NCBI GenBank assembly: GCA_036499395.1 | Contig: DASYDW010000130.1 | Location: 1 to 64,000, forward strand | DNA length: 64,000 nucleotides | Source of the DNA: Pirellulales bacterium | GTDB lineage: Bacteria; Planctomycetota; Planctomycetia; Pirellulales; JACPPG01 | Direction: 5' to 3' | Part shown: positions 47,062 through 55,466 of the stretch, piece by piece | Position numbering within the stretch: the first letter of the stretch is position 1 | Layout of the letters: the number at the start of each line of letters is the position of its first letter | Notes under the pieces: model-generated | Seen by the model: the letters and a program-made list of their open reading frames with translations, nothing else | The model's database searches: none | What the model was told of the DNA's origin: nothing | Translations under genes and position numbers: made by a program

Positions 47062-49179
47062 CTAGAGGGACACCTTCTCACCATCATGCACGTTGCGGAT
47101 TCCTTCCAGCAGGATGCGGTCGTGCGTGGCGAGTCCCTTGTCGATCACGAAGCCGTCCTCGGTTTCGCTTCGGATCGTGATCTCGCGCTGGTGGGCGATG
47201 TTGTTTTCGTCGATGACGTAAACGTACCGCTTGCCGAGAACTTCGAACGTGGCGCGCGCCGGGATGATGAGTGCGTCTTTCAATTCACGGCTCATCAAGA
47301 TCGTGCCGGCTTGGCCGTGGCGCAGCAGCCGTTTTGGGTTGGGGAAGTCCGCGCGGAAGGGGATGTTGCCGCTGGCATTGTTAAAGTCGGCTTCGATCGC
47401 GCCCAGCTCGCCAGCGTGCGGAAATCTTGTGCCATTAGCCAGCCGGAGTTCGATCTTCCAAACTTCCTTGTGCGGATCTTGCATGTAGTCGAGGTAGCGA
47501 GCCTCGGGGACATTGAAGTACACCCGCACTCCGCTGTTGTCGGACATGGTCGTGAGGACCTCGCCTTCGAGTACCAGGCTCCCCTCCTGAAACAGTAGTC
47601 GGTCGATGAGGCCGTCGAAGGGGGCTTTCACCGAGGCAAAGTCCAATCGGGCGGTCACCAGATCGACTTGGGCCTGCGCCTTATCGAGTTTGAGCTTGTG
47701 TACATCGACCTCGTTTTGCGACACGACTTTGTCGTTGTGCAGCTTTTGGTTGTAGTCGTACTCGATGCGGGCGCGCTTCAGTTCCGCCAGTTCGACATCG
47801 ACTTTTTTCTGATGGAGGCCTGGGATGACCTTGAACAGCAAATCCCCTTTCTTGACGAACTGCCCTTCCTTGACGGAGATCGCTTCGAGATAGCCTTTCT
47901 CCAACGCTCGCACGTTGATGTGCCGCTGCGAATTGATATGACCAACGTAGGGCTGCGTAATCGTGACCGTCTTCGATTGCGGCGTTGTGGTAGTGAATTT
48001 AAGCGGCGGCCCAGACGTGGCTTCGTTCTGCGCGGGGGCTAGCGCTGACGGAGGGTCGAGCGGGGCCGCCTGAACCACCGCACGCCGAGTTCCGGCAACG
48101 CCCAGGAAGACGCCGACGACCACGATGGTTGAGAGCACGACGATCGCCTTGGTCAGCGGCCGGCGATTGCGAGTTTGATCGAGGATCGATTGCAACCGGC
48201 GTTCGAGCCTGGTGGTTCGATTCATCGCCAGCGCCACCGCCGAATCCCACGGGTAATCGTCTAGGCTGGCCGTGATCGACAATAGATCGGTGGCATAATC
48301 CGCGGCGTTCGCGCCGTGGTTCAGCACGAAATCATCGCATGCCTGTTCTTGCTCGAGACGGAGCTGCCGCAACGCCCACCACGCAAGCGGATTGAACCAA
48401 TGCCAGGCTCGCATGACCTGCGCCAGAATCTGAAACAGGCAATCGCAGCGACGCACGTGGGCCAGCTCGTGAAGCATCACCAGTCGGCGCCGCTCGGGGG
48501 ACCAGTCATTGAAGTCGGCGGGAAAAACGATCACGGGTTGCAGCGTGCCCCAGGTCATCGGCATCCGCCGCTCGGGCGACAGGAGCCCCGCGACGAACCG
48601 ATTTCCGACCAAAGACTTCGCGAGTTGTGCGAGTTCGTCCGCCGCGACGCCCGATAGCGGCTGCGAATTGCGGCGCAGACGACGCAGGCTGATTGTTCCC
48701 AATAGCAGAGGAAACAGGCCGACCAAGGCTCCTACGAACCAGGTCATGACAGTCACGGCGCCCCAATTCATTCTTATGTCGGGATGCGTCGGCGCGGATT
48801 CGGATGTGATGGCCCGAGGATGTGCGTCGTCCGGGGCGTTTTTAACAGGAGCGTTAGAGCGAAGTGCGGACTCGCGCGCATCGACGGCCGTGATTGGCAA
48901 GGAAGCAGTTTCATCGGAAATGCTCATCGCTGATCGTTCGACAGTCGCTGGCGCAAGCGCCTCGGGAAGATGAAAACGGAGCGGCGCGATTCCGACCAGG
49001 CACGGCATGACGAGTATGCCCACGATGGCGGCGGACCAAATCAGATGCCGCAGGGCGGCCGAAGAGCGGCGCAACGCGCGCGTGACGAGCGCTGCCAGCA
49101 GCAGCACGACCGTTGCGCGACACGTCACGTGAAAACCGGATTCGAAAAAGCCGCCCAGATCCGGCAACAGTCGCATCAT
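47062..49179 (-). CDS. M56 metallopeptidase fused to a HlyD/MFP-type adaptor
   Basis: A 705-residue membrane protein. Residues 1-~320 are a BlaR1-type M56 unit: spans near 20-35, 45-65 and 142-163, HELAH at 237-241, and 'EQEQACDDFVLNHG' from 277. A further span lies at ~349-370 ('AIVVLSTIVVVGVFLGVAG'). Residues ~395-705 form a membrane-fusion-protein/RND-adaptor module: first lipoyl half ('INVRALEKGYLEAISVKEGQFVKKGDLLFKV'), an alpha-hairpin (~450-510), second lipoyl half ('FASVKAPFDGLIDRLLFQEGSLV'), a beta-barrel and a membrane-proximal domain ('KRYVYVIDENNIAHQREITI'). Adaptors normally link inner pumps to outer channels, but no pump or channel gene is adjacent. Its ATG overlaps the upstream BlaI stop by four bases. 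Confidence 0.9.
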   Translation of the reverse strand: MMRLLPDLGGFFESGFHVTCRATVVLLLAALVTRALRRSSAALRHLIWSAAIVGILVMPCLVGIAPLRFHLPEALAPATVERSAMSISDETASLPITAVDARESALRSNAPVKNAPDDAHPRAITSESAPTHPDIRMNWGAVTVMTWFVGALVGLFPLLLGTISLRRLRRNSQPLSGVAADELAQLAKSLVGNRFVAGLLSPERRMPMTWGTLQPVIVFPADFNDWSPERRRLVMLHELAHVRRCDCLFQILAQVMRAWHWFNPLAWWALRQLRLEQEQACDDFVLNHGANAADYATDLLSITASLDDYPWDSAVALAMNRTTRLERRLQSILDQTRNRRPLTKAIVVLSTIVVVGVFLGVAGTRRAVVQAAPLDPPSALAPAQNEATSGPPLKFTTTTPQSKTVTITQPYVGHINSQRHINVRALEKGYLEAISVKEGQFVKKGDLLFKVIPGLHQKKVDVELAELKRARIEYDYNQKLHNDKVVSQNEVDVHKLKLDKAQAQVDLVTARLDFASVKAPFDGLIDRLLFQEGSLVLEGEVLTTMSDNSGVRVYFNVPEARYLDYMQDPHKEVWKIELRLANGTRFPHAGELGAIEADFNNASGNIPFRADFPNPKRLLRHGQAGTILMSRELKDALIIPARATFEVLGKRYVYVIDENNIAHQREITIRSETEDGFVIDKGLATHDRILLEGIRNVHDGEKVSL

Positions 49180-49577
49180 GTTTTGTCACCCTTGCGCGAT
49201 TTTCTTGCGCTTTGTACCAGGTCGATGAGTCGCTTCAGTTCTTGATCGTCGAGGTCGTTTTCCGTCTCGCTGAGGTGGGCCGCGACGGCTTGTTCTAACG
49301 AGCCGCCGAAGAAAATTTCGAGAATGCGCTTGAGCGCCGAGGGGCCGGCGACCTCGCGCGCATGCGTGGGGCGATAGACGTAAGTCTGGCCGACCTGTTC
49401 GTGCGTGAGGTGCCCCTTCTCTTCCAGAATGCGGAGCAGGGTGCGAATGGCCGTCTTGCCGGGGCCGTCGACCAACGAGTCCGTGACTTCGAGCGCCGTC
49501 GCCTGCCCCTTGGCGTAGATCACGTCCATGATCTGCCGCTCGCGCCGGCTGAGAGGTGGTTCGCCGCGTTTGACCAT
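49176..49577 (-). CDS. BlaI/MecI-family transcriptional repressor, module 2
   Basis: A 133-residue winged-helix repressor from ATG 49577 (MVKRGEPPLSRRERQIMDVIYAKGQATALEV). 'GPGKTAIRTLLRILEEKGHLTHEQVGQTYVYRP' is the recognition helix and wing typical of BlaI/MecI, followed by 'LKRILEIFFGGSLEQAVAAHLSE', the dimerisation helices. The frame is open to an ATG at 49628, but that start would leave no room for a ribosome site because a palindromic operator begins three bases upstream. It partners the M56-MFP fusion through an ATGA overlap. Confidence 0.92.
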   Translation of the reverse strand: MVKRGEPPLSRRERQIMDVIYAKGQATALEVTDSLVDGPGKTAIRTLLRILEEKGHLTHEQVGQTYVYRPTHAREVAGPSALKRILEIFFGGSLEQAVAAHLSETENDLDDQELKRLIDLVQSARKSRKGDKT

Positions 49578-49630
49578 TCGGAGGTCCCTTCCCCTGGGCG
49601 GTTGTGGCGCGTCGAGAATCTGCGCCATCA

Positions 49631-49691
49631 GGCTAATAATTTAGCCACTTGCATTTGGCAAAAGCAATAAGATTGTGCCAATTTTTTAGCC
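49631..49691 (-). promoter_or_regulatory. Promoter with palindromic operator for module 2
   Basis: A 16-base inverted repeat GGCTAA-N4-TTAGCC at 49631-49646 and a weaker relative at 49676-49691 (10 of 12 arm positions match the first on aligning the arms). On the minus strand TTGCTT (49667-49662), 18 bases, TAAATT (49643-49638) form a promoter whose -10 box lies inside the perfect palindrome. The operator sequence differs from that of module 1, so cross-regulation is unlikely. Confidence 0.6.
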
Positions 49692-49829
49692 TGTTGAGAA
49701 AGCCAGGTGGGGGGCCTGGATTCATAAGGAGCGGAAACAAAATGCGGCGAAAACCCGAGTTTTTCGGCTTTTCTTCACAAATTTCCGAAAAATCCGTGAA
49801 AAGTAGTTGCATAAAAGGAGAGATTAACG

Positions 49830-49916
49830 ATGCTGGGGATTATCGCAGAGTCGCGGTTATTCGTGCGCGTGTCGTCGGACACAGGCGCCCGGAAACGCGG
49901 TCGGTATCTAACCTAA
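49830..49916 (+). CDS. Possible 28-residue leader-like frame
   Basis: A short frame with a good AGGAGAG site seven bases before its ATG: MLGIIAESRLFVRVSSDTG and a basic tail, ending in TAA. It lies 334 bases upstream of the PEP-CTERM gene at 50250. No homology can be claimed; it may be chance. The rest of 49692-50249 shows no gene; a hairpin GCGC-ttcg-GCGC sits near 50077. Confidence 0.2.
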   Translation: MLGIIAESRLFVRVSSDTGARKRGRYLT

Positions 49917-50249
49917 GCAGGATCAAGCTAATCCCCATAGTCGCGGGTATTCTGGCAACGCTAATGATCTGAACTGAGAACCCCCACAATTTTTTCCTTT
50001 AGCGAGTCGAGCCTTCTGGTTCCTCGTGGGTTCTCCTCCGGTGACGTCCCTGTGATCAGCCCTTTGTGGGTTTTTGCGCTTCGGCGCATCACGTCTACGA
50101 ACGCCTGATCGTTGAGACCTCGCCGCAGCGCCCTCGAAAGCTCCTTTTGGATCTGACGTGTAGGTACTGACGTGCGTACGACGATGATTTCGCATTTTTG
50201 ACTTGGAAAGCTAACGACTCGACACCCGGAAAAACCTTTTGAGGCGCAA

Positions 50250-50963
50250 ATGAGCATGAGAACTCTTTTCGGCGGCTGCGCGTGCGTGGCCTTGGTCCTC
50301 GGCGGCATGAACCCGAGCACCGCATCAGCCACGACGCTGTTCGACCTGATCAATAGCAGCGGGTCGATCTCGGTCGGTACGCTGACCTTCAGCGGCTTTT
50401 CCTATCTCGGCACGGGTGATATGCCAAACTCGGCGAACGTCACCGTCAGCGCCTACACCGATCCGGTCACGATGGATGTTGGCTTGAAGTTCGAAGGCTC
50501 GTTCTTCGACTCGCCCACCAGCGGTGGATCGGATGCCTTGATCGATTTTCAAGTCGCGGAAAACGACAACACACATTTGGTCACGGGGGCCACGTTGGCG
50601 GGCGACCCTTCCGTCACCCCGCTCGGCGCAACGGCCAATGGCGTGGTCAGCGTCACCGAAACCTTTCTGCCGACTGATCCCAGCCTGACCCTCACGATTT
50701 TTGCTAGCGCCCAAAACGGCGTTGCCGGACCGACGCAGTCGAGCGACAGTGGTTCCTTCGCCACCGGGCATAGCCTGGTGTTCGTGCAGAAGGACGTTCT
50801 CTCGTTCAATGCCGATCCCAATGGCAGCGGCACTCCGGGACTGACGTTCATCACGCAGACGTTCCATCAGGGAAACAACATTCCCGAGCCATCGACCGTG
50901 ATCATGCTCGGCACGGCCATGGTCGGCATGGCACTGCACCAGTGGCGCCGTCGCCGCAGCTAA
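50250..50963 (+). CDS. PEP-CTERM protein
   Basis: A 237-residue secreted protein. Signal peptide MSMRTLFGGCACVALVLGG... with cleavage near ASATT; the second Met (50256) is an alternative start. The mature part (30-210) is a single beta-rich domain: 'LFDLINSSGSISVGTLTFSGFSYLGTGDMP', 'DPVTMDVGLKFEGSFFDSP', 'DALIDFQVAENDNTHLVTGATLAG'. The 'GlkFeG.f.d....s.Da.i.f.V' pattern is frequent in PEP-CTERM proteins of planctomycetes and cyanobacteria. The end is IPEPSTVIMLGTAMVGMALHQWRRRRS. A terminator hairpin follows at 51055. Confidence 0.85.
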   Translation: MSMRTLFGGCACVALVLGGMNPSTASATTLFDLINSSGSISVGTLTFSGFSYLGTGDMPNSANVTVSAYTDPVTMDVGLKFEGSFFDSPTSGGSDALIDFQVAENDNTHLVTGATLAGDPSVTPLGATANGVVSVTETFLPTDPSLTLTIFASAQNGVAGPTQSSDSGSFATGHSLVFVQKDVLSFNADPNGSGTPGLTFITQTFHQGNNIPEPSTVIMLGTAMVGMALHQWRRRRS

Positions 50964-51054
50964 GAGTGCTCTTACGCAATTGATGTTTCGACAGTGATGT
51001 TTCGACAGCGGCCCGACTGCTGTTAGCGATACGACCGAACAAGCAAACGAGATC

Positions 51055-51091
51055 GCCCCGGTGACGTTTGGCGACGTCCCCGGGGCTTTTT
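51055..51091 (+). terminator. Intrinsic terminator after the PEP-CTERM gene at 50250
   Basis: Left arm GCCCCGGTGACG and right arm CGTCCCCGGGGC with one mismatch and a short loop, followed by TTTTTG then TTTT. It lies 92 bases after the stop codon and points in the gene's direction. Confidence 0.75.
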
Positions 51092-51185
51092 GTTTTGGTC
51101 TCACCGGGGATCTTGTCATCTCGAGCTTCGGCAGTCCCTACTCGTGCTGCGGCCAGCGTCTGCCATCGCAGGCTTGCATCCGGCT

Positions 51186-53051
51186 CTAGGGACTTTCCAC
51201 GGCCAGTGTGCCTGCAATATCGTCGTACGTTAGTCGATAGCGCACTTCGCCGGGCTTGCGAAAGTCGATAGGTTCGGTCCGAACCTTATCTCGCCCGCCA
51301 AGGGAAAACCACAACAGTGTCAACGGCACGTCGGCGAATTCGGCTTTTCCTTCGCCATTGGTCTTTGTCGACTGCAGTAGGCCGATTGCCAGCGGAATCT
51401 CTTCGCCGCGAAGTTCCAGCAAGTAATCAGGCAGTGGCTTGCCGTTGAGATCGACTAGCTCGACAACGGCCTTCGCGGCCGGCAACATCACGAAGTTCAA
51501 TTTGCGCGGCTGGCCGCGATAAACGATTGTATGGAAGCGCGCCCCTGCGTTGCGAATTTCCTTGGTCCGGTAATTCGCCATGCCTAGGTAGCCTTGCTGA
51601 CATGCATCTTTTTCATAGAACCCAGTTTTACGTGCGGTAATCGTCACAGCTTGAAGATTCGACCCGTCGTCGACGTTCGCTACTCCTGGACCGAAATGAA
51701 TTTCGTAGCTTCCCGCAGTGTCTGTCTTGACCGGTGCGTTCATCCGCAACGTACCACTGCCGGTTGCCGCGCGGACTTCAACGCCTTCCATCGGACGGCC
51801 TTTGTCATCGGTGATGCGGCCGATGACGGCGAATTGGTTTTCCGTGGTTTCAGGCGTTGGCCCCAGCGCGGCTTGGCCGTCCAGTTCGATGTCAACGGTA
51901 CCGAACTGACCGTCGTTCACCCACAGCAGGGTGTGTTCGTCCGCCCAAGCCAATTCGGCTGCCCCGTGATTGAGGACCTTTTGGGCTTCTCGGCGATCAG
52001 GCTGCGCAACCCACACTTCGTCGCGGATCGTCGTCGCTTTCGCCGCGTTTCGCAACGACTCACGATGACGATAGGCGAGTCTCTTTCCATCCGGCGACCA
52101 GGCGGCGCCGTAGAATCCGCTCATCGACCGTGAATACGGTTCTTTGATTGAAACATTCGCCGGCGCGTCGGAAATTCGATCGACCTGCGTCGCGCCGGTT
52201 TCCAACGCCTTTGCCACGTTGAGGACGCCGATGGCTCCGTCCAACGGAATACCACCGAGCCAACCGCCCCCTTGCACGATCTCGGTAACGATTGCCAGGC
52301 GCTTCGAGTCTGGTGACCAGCCGGAAGCGGTCCCCTTGGCGGTGAGCCGATGCAATTTGCCGGTTTTTCGTTCGACAATTGTTAGGGGATAGTCCTTCAC
52401 ATAATGGCCGATACCGAAGGCCAGATAGTTGGAATCCGGCGACCAGCACGGCAGGTTCGCCACGGTCTCTTCAAGAACTTGGCTCACAGACTGCGTCGCC
52501 AGGTCCAACAAGAATAATCCGTGCGCTTGCTTGATCTCTGGATGCGCCTTGAGATACCGCCGGCGCTCCTTATCGTTCGGGAACCGTTCGTTGATCTCGG
52601 CGCAATAGTTGCCGCAAAAGGCGATCGTTTTACCATCGGGGGACAGGCATTGATGGAAGAATGAATCGCAGCCTGGCGGCAATTGCAACTTGCCTGCCGG
52701 TTGGCCCTGCAGGTCGATTAGTTGATATCCATCTTCACCGTGTGCTGTGACATAAGCGATGCGGTCGTTGCCGTACCACTGCACTTTGTCCACGAAGTTC
52801 GCGTCGATCGGCAAGGCTCGCCGCTGCGAACCGTCGGCATGGCCCACGATGATACGCACCTTCTGATCACCCATCGGCCCGACGGCCGTCTGCCCATAGG
52901 CGACATGCTGGCGATCAGGCGAGATGAGCTGGCTCACGGGGGTGGGCTGTTCGTCTGCGGCGAGCCTGACCGTCGCCGCAAGAATGTTCGCGACGATGGT
53001 CAGCGCGGTCACAAACCGAGTCCGACACGGCCATTGATGCGCCACAGACAT
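51186..53051 (-). CDS. Exported TolB-like propeller protein with carboxypeptidase-regulatory domains
   Basis: A 621-residue protein. N-terminal signal-like segment (MSVAHQWPCRTRFVTALTIVANILAATVRLAAD). Residues ~40-395 are WD40-like/PD40 blades of TolB type: 'QLISPDRQHVAYGQ', 'CLSPDGKTIAFCGN', 'CWSPDSNYLAFGIG', 'GWSPDSKRLAIVTE', 'AWSPDGKRLAYRHR'. From ~405 on there are two carboxypeptidase-regulatory-like sandwiches ('FAVIGRITDDKGRPMEGVEVRAATGSG', 'KAVVELVDLNGKPLPDYLLELRG'). Probably an extracytoplasmic binding or scaffold protein; no catalytic residues seen. An IS element begins 38 bases upstream of its start, so its native promoter is probably displaced. Confidence 0.83.
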   Translation of the reverse strand: MSVAHQWPCRTRFVTALTIVANILAATVRLAADEQPTPVSQLISPDRQHVAYGQTAVGPMGDQKVRIIVGHADGSQRRALPIDANFVDKVQWYGNDRIAYVTAHGEDGYQLIDLQGQPAGKLQLPPGCDSFFHQCLSPDGKTIAFCGNYCAEINERFPNDKERRRYLKAHPEIKQAHGLFLLDLATQSVSQVLEETVANLPCWSPDSNYLAFGIGHYVKDYPLTIVERKTGKLHRLTAKGTASGWSPDSKRLAIVTEIVQGGGWLGGIPLDGAIGVLNVAKALETGATQVDRISDAPANVSIKEPYSRSMSGFYGAAWSPDGKRLAYRHRESLRNAAKATTIRDEVWVAQPDRREAQKVLNHGAAELAWADEHTLLWVNDGQFGTVDIELDGQAALGPTPETTENQFAVIGRITDDKGRPMEGVEVRAATGSGTLRMNAPVKTDTAGSYEIHFGPGVANVDDGSNLQAVTITARKTGFYEKDACQQGYLGMANYRTKEIRNAGARFHTIVYRGQPRKLNFVMLPAAKAVVELVDLNGKPLPDYLLELRGEEIPLAIGLLQSTKTNGEGKAEFADVPLTLLWFSLGGRDKVRTEPIDFRKPGEVRYRLTYDDIAGTLAVESP

Positions 53052-53088
53052 GGCAATGATCTCGACAGATAGAGAGTTCTGCTCTTAG

Positions 53089-53998
53089 AAGCTCTGACAA
53101 AACCTATTGGCACGACATTTGCGCATGGCTTGCCTGAGTGTTTTTCACCTCAGGAGGAGACGATCATGGCCAGCGCTCAGATGCCGGACGAATTTATGGA
53201 GGAACTGGAAGCTCATCTGCCGCCGGAACAATCGGTCGGCCCTCGTGGTGGTCGCCCACCGATCGCACACGCCGTGGTGATGCGGGTCATCTGGTTTGTG
53301 CTGTGTAGCGGCTGCCGCTGGGAGGACGTGCCGGCCGAGATGGACTGCTCGGGCCGCACTGCTCATCGTCGCTTGCGGCAGTGGGAAGCGCTGGGAATCT
53401 GGGATCGGCTGCATATGCACTTGCTCAAGTTGTTGCGCAAGCATGGCCAGCTCGATCCGCACGTAACAATCGTCGATAGTGTGATCGTGCGTGCGATGGG
53501 GGGCGGTGATGACACAGGTCCGAGTCCGGTCGACCGACGAAAACTGGGCACAAAACACACGTTGCTCGTCGACCGACATGGCATACCGATGGCGATTCGT
53601 ACCGCTTCGCCCAACACCAGTGACCAGACTCAGATCCTGCCGATCGTGCTGGACTTTCCGGCCGTGGGCGGCAAACCGGGCCGACCGAAGCAACTTCCGG
53701 ACGAAGTCTTCGCCGACCGAGGGTACGACAGCGACGACACCCGCCACCTGCTGCGCTGGCTGGGCATCGAACCGTTCATCGCTCGACGCAAAACAGCTCA
53801 CGGCAGCGGCCTCGGCAAGATTCGTTGGGTCGTCGAGCGAACGATCAGTTGGCTGAAAGGATTGCGTCGAATGCGAGTGCGGTATGATCGATTGGAAATC
53901 ATCCAGGCCGCCTGGAACACTCTGGCTGCCTCTGTCATCTGTTTCCGAATCGCTCATCACGATTGTGTTTTATAAAACCAAGGTTTTGTCAGAGCCTT
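53089..53998 (+). mobile_element. Intact IS5-family insertion sequence (910 bp)
   Basis: Terminal inverted repeats share GCTCTGACAAAACCT (left end 53091-53105, right end 53981-53995 reversed), with two to three further bases outside. Taking the ends as 53089 and 53998, the element is flanked by TTAG on both sides (53085-53088 and 53999-54002). That is a 4-base target duplication of the YTAR type expected for the IS427 group of IS5. One full-length transposase gene inside; no internal decay, so the insertion looks recent. Confidence 0.9.
53166..53975 (+). CDS. IS5-family transposase
   Basis: A 269-residue DDE transposase. ATG 53166 has a perfect AGGAGGA-type site seven bases upstream, so the earlier TTG at 53130 is not used. 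An N-terminal helix-turn-helix region ('GGRPPIAHAVVMRVIWFVLCSGCRWEDVPAEM') precedes the catalytic core with D104 ('TIVDSVIV'), D184 ('VFADRGYDS') and E224 ('WVVERTISWLKGLRRMRVRYDR'), the last being the IS5 hallmark Y-(2)-R-(3)-E-(6)-K-like block. Single uninterrupted frame, without the frameshift some IS427-group members use. Likely active. Confidence 0.94.
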   Translation: MASAQMPDEFMEELEAHLPPEQSVGPRGGRPPIAHAVVMRVIWFVLCSGCRWEDVPAEMDCSGRTAHRRLRQWEALGIWDRLHMHLLKLLRKHGQLDPHVTIVDSVIVRAMGGGDDTGPSPVDRRKLGTKHTLLVDRHGIPMAIRTASPNTSDQTQILPIVLDFPAVGGKPGRPKQLPDEVFADRGYDSDDTRHLLRWLGIEPFIARRKTAHGSGLGKIRWVVERTISWLKGLRRMRVRYDRLEIIQAAWNTLAASVICFRIAHHDCVL

Positions 53999-54147
53999 TT
54001 AGCCACAAAACCATTCTGCCGAAAGGCTTACAGTTTGCCTACAGAGCTGTCATCCAATGACGAATTGCCTTTACTCGAAGGGCGTTCGACGGCTCGACGC
54101 TTAAAGACCGGCGCGTCGGGCACTGGGAATTTCCGTTCCGCGGGCGT

Positions 54148-55239
54148 TTAGGTCGCGCTCGTGTGCTTCGGCAGAAAGTGGCACAGTAGCACGCCGCCGA
54201 AGTAGAGGAACGTCAGCGGCACCGCCATGAACAGGATGCTGTACGGGTCGGCTGGCGTGAGGATGGCCGAGATGATGAAGATCACCAGGACCGCGATGCG
54301 CCACTTTTCCATGTACGAGCGGACGTTGAAGATGCCGATCCGGTCGAGGAACAGCATCACCAGCGGCAATTGAAAGCTGATGCCGAAGCCTAGCGGCAAT
54401 AGCAGCACAAAGCCCAGCCATTCGCTGATGCGCGGATCGGGATCGACGCCCAGGCTGCTGTTGAAGGTCAACAGAAAGCCCAGCACCGGCTTGAAGACGA
54501 AGATATAGGCCGTGGCCGCGCCGAGCAGGAACAGGCCCAGGCTGAACGGCAAGAACATGTGGACGTATTTCTTCTCGTGCGGGTAGAGCCCGGACGCGAC
54601 GAAGTTCCATATCTGATAAAAGACCCACGGACTCGAGATAATCGTGCCGACGACCAAACAGGCCTTCAACCAGATGGTGAACATCTCGGGAAAGCTGAAG
54701 CTCTTCGCGTGAACGCGGTCGTCCTCGGCGCCGGGGTGAAACATCAGGACGGGGGCCAGCCCGGCGATGATCTCGGGGGCTTCCTGTGGCGTGTCCTGTT
54801 TCTCGGGCGGCGCCGCTACGGCGGCTAGGTCCGGTTCAGCGGCCGCGGGGAGCTTGCCGATCCATTGCGGATTGATGCGCGTGGCTTCCTGCCAGGCTTG
54901 GCGCGGATCGACATAGACGATGTCGAACAGCATGTGGTCGCGATTGACCAACTGCTTGATTTGTTCCGGCGAGTAGGGCACCGGTAGATTTTTCTCGCGG
55001 CGCAGCTCGGCCCATTCGTTGTATTTCACAACCGACGTGGCGGCGTAATAGGTCTCGAGCGCGCCTTCGAGCGGCTTGAGAATCAGCTCGACCATGTAGT
55101 CGCCCACGAACAGCCCGATCAAGCAGCCCGCGAGTAAACCCAAGAGCGCCTTGAAGAGCGCGGAGCGCAACTCTTCGAGGTGTTCCCCGAAGGTCATCGT
55201 GGTATCTTGAAACAGATCTTCGTTGGGTTTGGGCGTCAT
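54148..55239 (-). CDS. tatC: Twin-arginine translocase subunit TatC, with large periplasmic insertion
   Basis: A 363-residue inner-membrane protein that binds twin-arginine leaders with TatB. 'TMTFGEHLEELRSALFKAL' is the conserved N-terminus, and six spans follow, with 'ASGLYPHEKKY', 'GFGISFQLPLVMLFLDRIGI' and 'ISAILTPADPYS' as family blocks. The first periplasmic loop is about 155 residues (roughly 52-208), against about 45 in E. coli TatC, with an acidic, Pro/Ala-rich middle. Such insertions are common in planctomycete TatC (recollection). ATG 55239 or the Met 14 codons later could start. No tatA or tatB adjacent. Confidence 0.93.
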   Translation of the reverse strand: MTPKPNEDLFQDTTMTFGEHLEELRSALFKALLGLLAGCLIGLFVGDYMVELILKPLEGALETYYAATSVVKYNEWAELRREKNLPVPYSPEQIKQLVNRDHMLFDIVYVDPRQAWQEATRINPQWIGKLPAAAEPDLAAVAAPPEKQDTPQEAPEIIAGLAPVLMFHPGAEDDRVHAKSFSFPEMFTIWLKACLVVGTIISSPWVFYQIWNFVASGLYPHEKKYVHMFLPFSLGLFLLGAATAYIFVFKPVLGFLLTFNSSLGVDPDPRISEWLGFVLLLPLGFGISFQLPLVMLFLDRIGIFNVRSYMEKWRIAVLVIFIISAILTPADPYSILFMAVPLTFLYFGGVLLCHFLPKHTSAT

Positions 55240-55466
55240 CGGTGGACGGTTTCAGACGGCGTGGTCGATCAGGTTGCCCCGCAAAGCGAGCGGTCTATTG
55301 TACGTCTTGCGCCACGAAATGCGGAAGAATCCACAGGGGCGCGGCGGGAGGGAATGATTCGGCAGGAACGGCCTGAGCGGATCATAACACTCGTGGGGGC
55401 GAGGGGCAACTTTGGCCCCCCTGCCCTGCCCTTCGAAACTTGTTTCCCAGGAATTGAATCTTCGCC

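Noticed and set aside
49649..49972. 107-residue plus-strand frame over the BlaI module 2 operator
   Set aside because: Runs across a promoter/operator region and looks non-coding.
53963..54151. 62-residue plus-strand frame crossing the right end of the IS
   Set aside because: Spans the IS boundary, so it cannot predate the insertion; no support.
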